Assembly: GCF_025362455.1 (NCBI RefSeq)
Contig: NZ_JANYGJ010000211.1
Coordinates: 1-5,157 of the forward strand
DNA from: Deinococcus sp.
Lineage (GTDB): Bacteria; Deinococcota; Deinococci; Deinococcales; Deinococcaceae
DNA: 5,157 bases
Reading direction: 5' to 3'
The notes under the pieces: model-generated
Databases searched by the model: none
Told to the model about the DNA's origin: nothing
What the model saw: the letters and a program-made list of their open reading frames with translations, nothing else
Shown: in pieces, positions 1-4,758 of the stretch
Layout: every line of letters begins with the position of its first letter
Position numbering within the stretch: position 1 is the first letter of the stretch
Translations under genes and position numbers: made by a program

Positions 1-10
1 CCAGGCTCAC
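1..10 (-). CDS. 5' end of a downstream gene, cut by the window edge
   Basis: A GTG at 10-8 overlaps the TGA stop of the replication gene by four bases (GTGA), the junction type used throughout this operon. A good ribosome site, GAGGTGA, lies seven bases upstream of the GTG. Only the first three codons (Met-Ser-Leu) are visible, so no function can be read. By analogy with lambdoid replication modules the next gene is often a helicase loader or helicase, but that is inference from position alone. Confidence 0.5.
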
Positions 11-849
11 GAGAACATCACCTCGCTGGGGTCTTCGTAGGGCTCGGCGACCGGGGCCAGAGAGCGCCGCACCACGCCGCTGTCGCGCTTCCAGTCCTCG
101 CAGTGCTTCTCAAAGGCGCCCAGGGTCAGCCGCTTGGCCCACCACGGGTCGCGCACGCGCCACTCGATCACCTGCGCCACGTCCGCCGCCGCCCAGCCCG
201 CGCCACTCAGTTTTGCCGCCACCTTGCCGACTTGGCTGGCATTGCTCCCGGCACCCTGCGGGTAGAGCGCGGTCACGATGGCGTCGAAGATCAGGTTGCG
301 GGGCCGGGCCGCGCCACTCCCGGTTGCCTTCCCGCCTTGCCCCTCGCCCTCAGTCACCGCCTCGCCGGTTTTTTTCCTGTTGGCGCTTTTGGGTACAGCA
401 GCCGACAGGACAGAATCAGCGGTGCGCGGCGGAAGCGTTTTCTCTTCCGCCAGATCTTTAACCCCCTTATAAGGGACTACCTTTAGCTGTAACCCTGGGT
501 TACTCAGTCCGTGTAACTCTGGGTTACATGGTCCGTGTAACCCAGAGTTACATGGTGGCTCCAAGAGGGTGATCAAGTTGGTGGATCGGCGCCCTTTGTA
601 GGTCTGAGATTCTTGGGTCAGCCACTTTTTTTCTTCAAGGCGAGTCAAGATTTCGTTGATTGTTTTGCGCGAGATGCCGCATATTTCGGCCATGCGCTCC
701 TGTTTTTCCCAGATTGCGCCATCGTGGGCACGCCGTTTCAGGTGTGCATAAAGTCGAAACTCGTATGGGTCGAGTCCCGCATCATCTATAGCAGAGCCGA
801 CGAATAGACTGCGGGCATAGGAAGTGCCTTTGTCAATTACGCGGCTCAT
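7..849 (-). CDS. Winged-helix replication initiation-like protein (phage O / DnaD-type organisation)
   Basis: The 280-residue protein probably binds the origin and recruits the replisome. Residues about 25-95 read as a winged helix-turn-helix, with the recognition segment around 52-77 (RMAEICGISRKTINEILTRL) as in phage replisome-organiser proteins. Residues 98-121 are a three-fold peptide repeat (CNSGLHGP, CNPELHGL, SNPGLQLK) produced by DNA iterons at 489-551. A low-complexity linker rich in Gly, Ala and Lys follows (about 140-185). The C-terminal part, about 185-255, contains WWAKRLTLGAFEKHCEDWKR, typical of the ends of such proteins. The ATG overlaps the GIY-YIG gene stop (ATGA) and has no clear ribosome site, so it is probably translationally coupled. 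Base composition changes inside the gene: 60-base stretches at 601-660 and 781-840 are 43% and 47% GC by hand count, against 68% at 1-60 and 78% at 301-360. The replication assignment rests on domain layout plus iterons; a plain HTH regulator is the alternative. Confidence 0.75.
   Translation of the reverse strand: MSRVIDKGTSYARSLFVGSAIDDAGLDPYEFRLYAHLKRRAHDGAIWEKQERMAEICGISRKTINEILTRLEEKKWLTQESQTYKGRRSTNLITLLEPPCNSGLHGPCNPELHGLSNPGLQLKVVPYKGVKDLAEEKTLPPRTADSVLSAAVPKSANRKKTGEAVTEGEGQGGKATGSGAARPRNLIFDAIVTALYPQGAGSNASQVGKVAAKLSGAGWAAADVAQVIEWRVRDPWWAKRLTLGAFEKHCEDWKRDSGVVRRSLAPVAEPYEDPSEVMFS
428..451. other. Perfect 8-bp-stem hairpin flanking the putative origin
   Basis: GGCGGAAG at 428-435 pairs with CTTCCGCC at 444-451 around an 8-base loop. 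It lies within the replication gene, 37 bases from the first iteron. It has no adjacent T run on the minus strand, so it is not an evident terminator of the operon. It may be part of the origin architecture. Confidence 0.45.
464..475. other. Perfect 12-bp palindrome beside the iterons
   Basis: CCCTTATAAGGG reads identically on both strands. It lies 13 bases from the first iteron inside an AT-richer gap. Possible roles are part of the origin or a protein site; nothing shows function directly. Confidence 0.5.
489..551. repeat. Three palindromic iterons at 24-base spacing (putative replication origin)
   Basis: Three 15-bp units lie at 489-503 (GTAACCCTGGGTTAC, a perfect palindrome around its central base), 513-527 (GTAACTCTGGGTTAC) and 537-551 (GTAACCCAGAGTTAC). 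They start exactly 24 bases apart, that is eight codons. The bases after units 1 and 2 are also shared (GTCCGT). They lie in the replication gene between its DNA-binding and C-terminal halves. Lambda-type origins carry inverted-repeat iterons bound by O inside the O gene itself, and this arrangement matches. I see no fourth copy on either side. Confidence 0.75.
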
Positions 850-1310
850 TTCTGCACCATAAGGGCAATCAAGTCAACTTCTTTGACATATTGAAAGTCG
901 GCAAACTGATGAACTCGGAGCTGGCCTGATTTTACGAATGCACGTACTGTTTGACCATGTGCTATCTCTTTACGCCTGGGGGACTTCATAGAAATATAAC
1001 CCAATAAACCCGCATTAACTCTTCTGTTGTAAGACGGCTTCCAGCAAAAAATATATGCTGCCTCGGCTTTTTCAAGCTTTTCTGCTGATAGATGTTGGAT
1101 GGCGTAGCGGTTAAACTGCTTTGTCTTTTCGCCAATATGTGAATGAATGCGAGCTTCGCAATTGAGTGATTTGCCGATGTAAACAATCAGGTCATCAAGA
1201 AGTAGAAAATAGATTCCTACGGTGCAGGGCCGCTCTCCGAGGGCTGTTGCTTTTGAAATGACTTCAATGCGAGTAAGTGGGCCGGGTTCAGCTTGCGCGA
1301 TGATGCTCAT
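846..1310 (-). CDS. GIY-YIG nuclease domain protein
   Basis: The product of 154 residues has the GIY-YIG nuclease core. GIY lies at residues 32-34 and YIG at 44-46 (VYIGKS), followed by the expected Arg at 54 (CEARIHSH), Glu 83 (KAEAAYI) and the P-x-x-N element at 92-95 (KPSYNRR). All the usual catalytic positions appear present, so it is probably an active DNA nuclease. I chose the ATG at 1310 because it overlaps the upstream stop (ATGA); an in-frame ATG at 1355 would overlap the preceding gene by almost 50 bases. The gene is unusually AT-rich for the window (42% GC in both 961-1020 and 1021-1080), suggesting separate acquisition, as for free-standing phage homing-type nucleases. The C-terminal 50 residues are not recognised. 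A role in repair or recombination is equally possible. Confidence 0.8.
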   Translation of the reverse strand: MSIIAQAEPGPLTRIEVISKATALGERPCTVGIYFLLLDDLIVYIGKSLNCEARIHSHIGEKTKQFNRYAIQHLSAEKLEKAEAAYIFCWKPSYNRRVNAGLLGYISMKSPRRKEIAHGQTVRAFVKSGQLRVHQFADFQYVKEVDLIALMVQK

Positions 1311-1504
1311 GCTGCGCCCCACAACCGCGCCAGCAGCCGCTGAATCACGTTGCACCCGACCTCGGCGCAGTCCTGTTCACTGATCTGCTCGCGCATCACG
1401 TCCTGACAGGCCGCCTCGTCGCCAAAATGCAGCGCGGCTTCGAGTGAGTCGGTCCACTGGGCCGGTGTTTGCAGCCCCGCTTCTGGGTATTCGGTTATCG
1501 CCAC
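1307..1504 (-). CDS. Small hypothetical protein, 65 residues
   Basis: This is an acidic, Ala- and Glu-rich, probably helical protein that I do not recognise (begins AITEYPEAG after the start; ends IQRLLARLWGAA). I prefer the GTG at 1504 because GGGAG lies five bases before it. An in-frame ATG at 1528, giving 73 residues, has no ribosome site. Its stop overlaps the ATG of the GIY-YIG gene (ATGA), so the two are co-translated. It is the first gene after the extended -10 promoter at about 1636-1628 and would head the replication block. Two Cys (in ACQDV and EQDCAEVGC regions) are not spaced as a zinc site. Confidence 0.65.
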   Translation of the reverse strand: MAITEYPEAGLQTPAQWTDSLEAALHFGDEAACQDVMREQISEQDCAEVGCNVIQRLLARLWGAA

Positions 1505-2466
1505 GGATGCTCCCGTGAGCCGAAGCATTGATTTTTGACGGCCAGTGGTATACTAATTCCACTGGGGCCATGCTCGGCTCCCACCCCACCGGACGTTGCA
1601 AGCGTCGCGGTGGGATTTCTGTCTGTGATTATAGCAGAATTTGGTGTCTGGGTGGGCGTTTTCATGCGGGCACCGCCTTCACTGCTTCGCCCAGCGCCGT
1701 CTGTGCGGCGTGGTCGTCCATCCCGCTCAGCGTGTCGAGCAGCGTCTGCCCCGACCCTTCTGGCATGGCCCATCAGTGCGGGGCGGTGGACGGTGGTTTC
1801 AGATTCTGAAACGGTGGCCTTGCTCACGCCCAGGTCGCACAGCGCCCGGTATGCGGCGCGGGCCTGCGCTTCGTCCGTTTTCCACCCCGCCACGCCTTTC
1901 AGCAGCGCCCTGGCCTCGTCGCCGTGTCCCTGGCCGCTCAGCTTCTCCCCGGCCCGCTTGATCTGGCCATGGAGTTTGGTAAGCGCCTCGCTCGGCTTAA
2001 CGGGGCTGACAGTCTGGGGCGCTGGGGTCTGGAGGGCCTGGGTGCGGGTCTGGGCGGGTCGGGTGGGCTGTGAGGCGGCGTGGCCGTCGTCGTCCTCGGT
2101 CATGATGCCCAGCGCCGCGCTGAGAGCGTACCGACGCAGATAACTGACCACGCTGCCAGCCGCCTGAATCTCGCTGAGCTTGCTGCTCGGCACAGCGGCC
2201 CGCATGGTGCCTTCAATCCACTCGCCGCTGCTGTGCATCAGCCGGGTCGTCAGGGCCATGAAGCCTGGTTCATCGCTGCTGGGCATCTGGACGTAGCTCA
2301 GGCCATGCCGCGCCAGGACTGGCGCCGCCGTGGCAATGATGCTGCCGAGGGTAGCGTAAGAGTTGTTGAGGTGGCTGTTTTTCGCGTCTTTCGTGGCGGC
2401 AGGCATCTCGCCTTGTGCGGCGCTGAGCGCAGCGGCCAGAGCACCGATGTTGTCAGAAGTCTTCAT
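1495..2466 (-). CDS. erf: ERF-family single-strand annealing recombinase (3' end probably frameshifted)
   Basis: ERF proteins bind single-stranded DNA and promote annealing-type recombination and phage genome circularisation. The core at residues 35-130 is typical: NNSYATLGSIIATAAPVLAR, HGLSYVQ, then MHSSGEWIEGTM, then QAAGSVVSYLRRYALSAALG and the acidic EDDDGH. A Pro/Gln/Thr-rich linker (about 131-160) and a helical C-terminal part follow. The ATG overlaps the stop of the membrane miniprotein (ATGA). The literal open frame runs 323 residues to 1495. After residue about 233 (PALMG) it becomes Arg-rich, and its third-position GC falls to about 50% (17 of 34 codons counted). A +1 frame over the same bases has 82% and ends at 1662. 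The true protein is therefore likely about 267 residues, ending EAVKAVPA. The frame change may be a mutation, a sequencing error or real frameshifting. Confidence 0.85.
   Translation of the reverse strand: MKTSDNIGALAAALSAAQGEMPAATKDAKNSHLNNSYATLGSIIATAAPVLARHGLSYVQMPSSDEPGFMALTTRLMHSSGEWIEGTMRAAVPSSKLSEIQAAGSVVSYLRRYALSAALGIMTEDDDGHAASQPTRPAQTRTQALQTPAPQTVSPVKPSEALTKLHGQIKRAGEKLSGQGHGDEARALLKGVAGWKTDEAQARAAYRALCDLGVSKATVSESETTVHRPALMGHARRVGADAARHAERDGRPRRTDGAGRSSEGGARMKTPTQTPNSAIITDRNPTATLATSGGVGAEHGPSGISIPLAVKNQCFGSREHPWR
1542..1565. promoter_or_regulatory. 7-bp inverted repeat, possible operator
   Basis: CCAGTGG (1542-1548) and CCACTGG (1559-1565) are exact reverse complements separated by ten AT-rich bases. 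The repeat is centred about 50 bases before the start of the small protein at 1504, in non-coding DNA. Its shape fits a dimeric repressor site or an RNA hairpin in the leader. Confidence 0.4.
1585..1614. other. Hairpin in the leader after the extended -10 promoter
   Basis: CCCACC (1585-1590) pairs with GGTGGG (1609-1614), and inside it GACG (1592-1595) pairs with CGTC (1603-1606) around a 7-base loop, with one- and two-base bulges. It would form at the very start of the transcript from the promoter at 1636-1628. It lacks a T run on the minus strand, so an RNA-stability or regulatory leader is likelier than a terminator. Confidence 0.4.
1628..1636 (-). promoter_or_regulatory. Extended -10 promoter for the replication block
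   Basis: On the minus strand the sequence is TGCTATAAT: a perfect TATAAT preceded by the TGn extension that can replace a -35 element. No good -35 hexamer is seen at 16-18 bases. Transcription would start near 1621 and give a leader of roughly 115 bases before the GTG at 1504. The site lies just beyond the stop (1664-1662) of the reading frame that I think ends the ERF gene. Confidence 0.5.
1662..1766 (-). CDS. 34-codon frame: displaced ERF C-terminus or separate miniprotein
   Basis: The frame reads MPEGSGQTLLDTLSG through EAVKAVPA and stops with TGA at 1664-1662. Twenty-eight of its 34 coding codons end in G or C, like the genuine genes here. It begins exactly where the ERF frame loses coding character, and is offset by one base. 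No good ribosome site precedes the ATG at 1766, which favours it being the C-terminus of ERF after a +1 shift near 1758-1766 rather than an independent gene. Confidence 0.45.
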   Translation of the reverse strand: MPEGSGQTLLDTLSGMDDHAAQTALGEAVKAVPA

Positions 2467-2648
2467 GCCTCCACCTCCAGCGCTTCATCGGCGAACTCGA
2501 TCAGCGCCACGCCGACGCACGCCAGCGCCAGGCCCAGCAGGCCCAGGACGATGCTCCACGGCAGGCTCAGGCGCTCTATCGCCAGCAGGCACAGCAGGCC
2601 CAGTCCGATCAGCACCGCGCCGAGGTTGAATACCCAGCGAGCGCTCAT
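2463..2648 (-). CDS. Two-helix membrane miniprotein, 61 residues
   Basis: The protein has two hydrophobic segments, about residues 7-23 (FNLGAVLIGLGLLCLLA) and 31-51 (WSIVLGLLGLALACVGVALI), joined by a short charged loop (IERLSLP) and ending in an acidic tail (EFADEALEVEA). It is therefore an inner-membrane hairpin. The ATG overlaps the stop of the zinc-ribbon gene, and its own stop overlaps the ERF start (both ATGA). Small two-helix proteins are common in phage early operons (holin-like, superinfection exclusion, host-takeover factors), but I cannot choose among these. The position far from any lysis genes argues mildly against a holin. Confidence 0.75.
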   Translation of the reverse strand: MSARWVFNLGAVLIGLGLLCLLAIERLSLPWSIVLGLLGLALACVGVALIEFADEALEVEA

Positions 2649-2848
2649 CGCCGCGTTTCCAGGCAGTCGTCACAGATCGAGTTGCCGAGCAGCACACCGC
2701 CGCAGTCCAGACAAACTGTGCTGGGGAAATACTGACGGCTGACGAACTTGCCAGCTTTGCGCACCACGATCTCACCGAGGCCAGCGCGGCTCAGGCTGGC
2801 GAGCGCGAAGGCGGGCCGGGTCGGGAGTTTCACAAGGAACTCGCTCAC
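2645..2848 (-). CDS. Small zinc-ribbon protein, 67 residues
   Basis: Two CxxC knuckles, CLDC (about residues 46-49) and CDDC (59-62), form a likely four-cysteine zinc ribbon. Before it lies a basic segment with GEIVVRKAGKFVSRQYF. I chose the GTG at 2848, which overlaps the preceding TGA stop (GTGA). A longer in-frame ATG start at 2911 would add an Arg-rich stretch and overlap the upstream gene by 67 bases. The stop overlaps the ATG of the membrane miniprotein. Ribbons of this kind usually bind nucleic acid or proteins such as RNA polymerase; the specific role is unknown. Confidence 0.7.
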   Translation of the reverse strand: MSEFLVKLPTRPAFALASLSRAGLGEIVVRKAGKFVSRQYFPSTVCLDCGGVLLGNSICDDCLETRR

Positions 2849-3387
2849 AGCAGCCACGCTGCGCCCTGCTCGGCGTCGGTGAGGACCGGAGTGAGCTTGC
2901 TGGCCTGCCACTGGGCTTCCAGGGCCACCACGTCGCCGCTAAGGCGTCCGGCCAGGGTGGCGCGGTCCCCGGCGCTGAGTTTTCGCAGGCGGGTCAGGGA
3001 GCCGGTGGGGTGACCGAGCAGCCAGGCGGTAAAGGCCAGCTCGTCTGTCGGGTCCAAGTCGAGGATGTCGAGGCGATCTATTATCAATTCGCCACTTCCA
3101 GCAGCAGGTTCTCTGACGGTGGGAGCCGAGGCGGCGAAGCTCAGCAGGTTGCGAAAATCTTGGGGGGTGGCCTCGCCGCGCACGCTCGCTTCCGCATACT
3201 GCCCGGCACGGCTCATGGGGGCGGCGAGTCGCCGAGCTGCCCAGTACGCCAGCGCCGCTTTCAACTCGCGCTTGGCCTCGATCTGCGACTGGCTCAGGCC
3301 GCATCGCTCGCCCTGGTCGTTGCTAACGACGCACTCCAGGGTGCTGAGCAGGGTACGGGCCAGTTGTTCGGAGAGGACCGGAATCAT
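2845..3387 (-). CDS. Hypothetical protein, 180 residues
   Basis: I do not recognise a family. The protein is largely helical, with no membrane segment and no signal peptide. It contains a helix with a positive face near residues 36-55 (IEAKRELKAALAYWAARRLA), an acidic middle (ELIIDRLDILDLDPTDELAF) and a leucine-rich C-terminal part (SLTRLRKLSAGDRATLAGRL). The ATG overlaps the stop of the 123-residue gene (ATGA), and the TGA overlaps the GTG of the zinc-ribbon gene. Third-position GC is high and the frame is uninterrupted, so it is a real gene. Its place between antirepressor and recombinase suggests an early phage function. Confidence 0.75.
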   Translation of the reverse strand: MIPVLSEQLARTLLSTLECVVSNDQGERCGLSQSQIEAKRELKAALAYWAARRLAAPMSRAGQYAEASVRGEATPQDFRNLLSFAASAPTVREPAAGSGELIIDRLDILDLDPTDELAFTAWLLGHPTGSLTRLRKLSAGDRATLAGRLSGDVVALEAQWQASKLTPVLTDAEQGAAWLL

Positions 3388-3755
3388 GCGCCCACCGTCC
3401 GGGTCATCTCGGCGCGGATACGTCCGGGCAATTCATCACGAATAAACTCTTCGGTGAGCCATTTGGCGAGGGCTGCGCCGAACTGAGCACCCAGACGTTC
3501 GACCTCATCGAAAAAGAGGGCGGACTGCACCGGGAGAACTGTCCGGCGAGCCGGGGCGAGACGCTTGACAGCTGGAACGCCGGGCCGGGCCTCGCCCATA
3601 AACGGCAGCAGGGGAGTTGTCACGCCGCGCCGCGCCTTAACCCGCAACCGGGCTCCGGCAGCCGCCAGGGCCACCGCCGCACGGACGAGCTGCGCAGGCG
3701 TGGCCGATAGGGTGACGGTGATGGGGGAGAGGGGACGGGGGGTGGGGGCGGTCAC
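3384..3755 (-). CDS. Hypothetical protein, 123 residues
   Basis: No known family is recognised. The N-terminal half is Ala/Arg/Pro-rich and basic (residues about 20-75, including LAAAGARLRVKARRG), which could bind nucleic acid. The C-terminal part is amphipathic helix (ALFFDEVERLGAQFGAALAK, then LTEEFIRDELPGRIRAEM). The GTG at 3755 overlaps the TGA of the antirepressor (GTGA), with GGAAG about eight bases upstream. The stop overlaps the following ATG. It is a coupled member of the early operon with unknown role. Confidence 0.7.
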   Translation of the reverse strand: MTAPTPRPLSPITVTLSATPAQLVRAAVALAAAGARLRVKARRGVTTPLLPFMGEARPGVPAVKRLAPARRTVLPVQSALFFDEVERLGAQFGAALAKWLTEEFIRDELPGRIRAEMTRTVGA

Positions 3756-4444
3756 TGGGTCACTTCCAGCAGGGGCTTACCGGTGTAGATGGCGAGCTGC
3801 ATCCGCAGGAACTGAGCGCCGTCTTCAAACTGATGCGTCGGCAGATCACGGTAAGAGGCCAGCCCGAAGCGGTTCTTAAAGAGCCGCCATGCCTGCGCAT
3901 AGTTGCCCATCGCCTCGCCCAGCGACTGACCGAGTTTGTAGATGATGCCGACCTGTTTGCTGTCAATCGGGGAGGCGTCCAGACGTGCTTCAATGGCGCT
4001 CACGCGGGCATCGGTGTTCTCCAGCGCTTCCAGCATCAGGCGGCTTAGAGCCAATGGGGAGGCGGGCGGAAGCACGGGTGCGGCCTGCGCGAGTTCGGCG
4101 TGTCGGGTCTGTGCGGCAAAGTACGTCTGTGCTCCGGCGACTGCGGCCTTCCTGGCATCACTGTTCATGGCGGTGAGGTAGCAGGCGTAGCGGCTGAGCC
4201 GGTAGTCGAGCACCTCGCGCTCCGCGCCTTTGCCCGTTTCGATCAATTTGCCGGAGGGGACAAAATGATCCTTGCTGTCCTGGCCGCTGTTGTCACAGGC
4301 GGCGGCGGCACGCTCAATGCTCTGAGCGAACTTGCGCCAGGTGTCGTAACCCAGCAGTGGCATCAGGTCGCGCGCGCTCCAGTATTCGGCGCCGCCCTCA
4401 GCGGTCCGGCAGATGGCGTCAAACGGGTTGATCGGTGCTAACAT
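3752..4444 (-). CDS. Phage antirepressor: DinD/BRO-type N domain with ORF6C-like C domain
   Basis: Antirepressors of this group inactivate or displace phage repressors. Residues about 5-120 closely resemble the N-terminal region of E. coli DinD: YWSARDLMPLLGY (21-33), ERAAAACDNSG (44-54), DHF (59-61), LSRYACYLTAMNSDARKA (83-100) and AGAQTYFAAQTR (103-114). The C-terminal part, about 165-215, resembles the ORF6C domain found at the end of phage antirepressors (AWRLFKNRFGLASYRDLP, then FEDGAQFLRM). At 230 residues it is shorter than DinD (274) and lacks the DinD C-terminal region. The ATG at 4444 has a strong ribosome site, AGGAAG, seven or so bases upstream. It is the second gene of the early operon behind the XRE regulator. 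An alternative name would be DNA-damage-inducible protein D-like, but the C domain favours a phage antirepressor. Confidence 0.85.
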   Translation of the reverse strand: MLAPINPFDAICRTAEGGAEYWSARDLMPLLGYDTWRKFAQSIERAAAACDNSGQDSKDHFVPSGKLIETGKGAEREVLDYRLSRYACYLTAMNSDARKAAVAGAQTYFAAQTRHAELAQAAPVLPPASPLALSRLMLEALENTDARVSAIEARLDASPIDSKQVGIIYKLGQSLGEAMGNYAQAWRLFKNRFGLASYRDLPTHQFEDGAQFLRMQLAIYTGKPLLEVTQ

Positions 4445-4471
4445 ATGTTCACTTCCTTTGTTTCTGTAGGC

Positions 4472-4495
4472 GCCCGCGAATCTGACCTCGCGGGC
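4472..4495. terminator. 8-bp hairpin between regulator and antirepressor
   Basis: GCCCGCGA (4472-4479) pairs with TCGCGGGC (4488-4495) around an 8-base loop. The T run (TTTTC) follows on the plus strand, so as an intrinsic terminator it would stop plus-strand transcripts. For the minus-strand operon it has A residues before and no T run after. It may instead lower downstream expression, protect an RNA end, or block antisense transcripts. Confidence 0.45.
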
Positions 4496-4510
4496 TTTTC
4501 GTGTTGTCGG

Positions 4511-4723
4511 TTAGGCCGACGCCTGAGCAGGTAAAAAAAGAGCGCTGGGGTCCACATCAAAGTGATCCGCCAGGGCGATGACGAGGGAATATGTCGGCTC
4601 TTCCGTCTCCCCCGTCTCTAGCTTGATGATGGTCGTCCGGGAGACGCCCACTGCGACGGAGAGGGCATTGCGGCTCTCCCCCCACGCTTGCCGAAGGGAT
4701 TCCAAATTAGTCATCTTTGGCAT
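4511..4723 (-). CDS. XRE-family helix-turn-helix regulator (Cro/CI-like), 70 residues
   Basis: This is a single-domain DNA-binding protein. Residues about 19-38 form the helix-turn-helix (NALSVAVGVSRTTIIKLETG), and helices 4 and 5 follow (YSLVIALADHFDVDPSALF). There is no C-terminal cleavage or dimerisation domain, so it is Cro-like or a stand-alone repressor. The ATG at 4723 lies six bases after the TAGACT -10 box and there is no ribosome site, so translation is probably leaderless. This supports 4723 over the in-frame ATG at 4714. It heads the early operon and probably regulates its own promoter through the inverted repeats at 4734-4765. Confidence 0.85.
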   Translation of the reverse strand: MPKMTNLESLRQAWGESRNALSVAVGVSRTTIIKLETGETEEPTYSLVIALADHFDVDPSALFLPAQASA

Positions 4724-4729
4724 GGCCAG

Positions 4730-4758
4730 AGTCTAGTGATTTAGCACTACAGTGTCAA
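4730..4758 (-). promoter_or_regulatory. Leaderless promoter of the early operon
   Basis: The -35 is a perfect TTGACA (4758-4753), then a 17-base spacer and the -10 TAGACT (4735-4730). The predicted transcription start falls on the A of the regulator's ATG at 4723. TAGACT fits the TANNNT box placed just before leaderless genes in Deinococcus. Confidence 0.75.

Noticed and set aside
489..551. Short CRISPR-like array
   Set aside because: Only three 15-bp units with 9-base partly conserved spacers, inside a coding gene; it does not fit CRISPR repeat or spacer lengths.
846..1355. Longer start (ATG 1355) for the GIY-YIG protein
   Set aside because: It would overlap the upstream small gene by 49 bases; the ATGA start at 1310 matches the operon pattern.
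1495..1665. 56-codon frame starting at the ATG overlapping the stop at 1662
   Set aside because: The junction is ATGA, but third-position GC is near 50%, the peptide looks random, and it spans the promoter and inverted repeats. I treat it as non-coding.
1535..2742. Long plus-strand open frames opposite the ERF and miniprotein genes
   Set aside because: They are antisense to genes with recognisable domains, are Arg/Pro/Ser-rich, and have no ribosome site or family signal.
2645..2911. Longer start (ATG 2911) for the zinc-ribbon protein
   Set aside because: The added N-terminus (GPHRRRAGRS) is a shadow of the upstream gene; the GTGA start at 2848 fits better.
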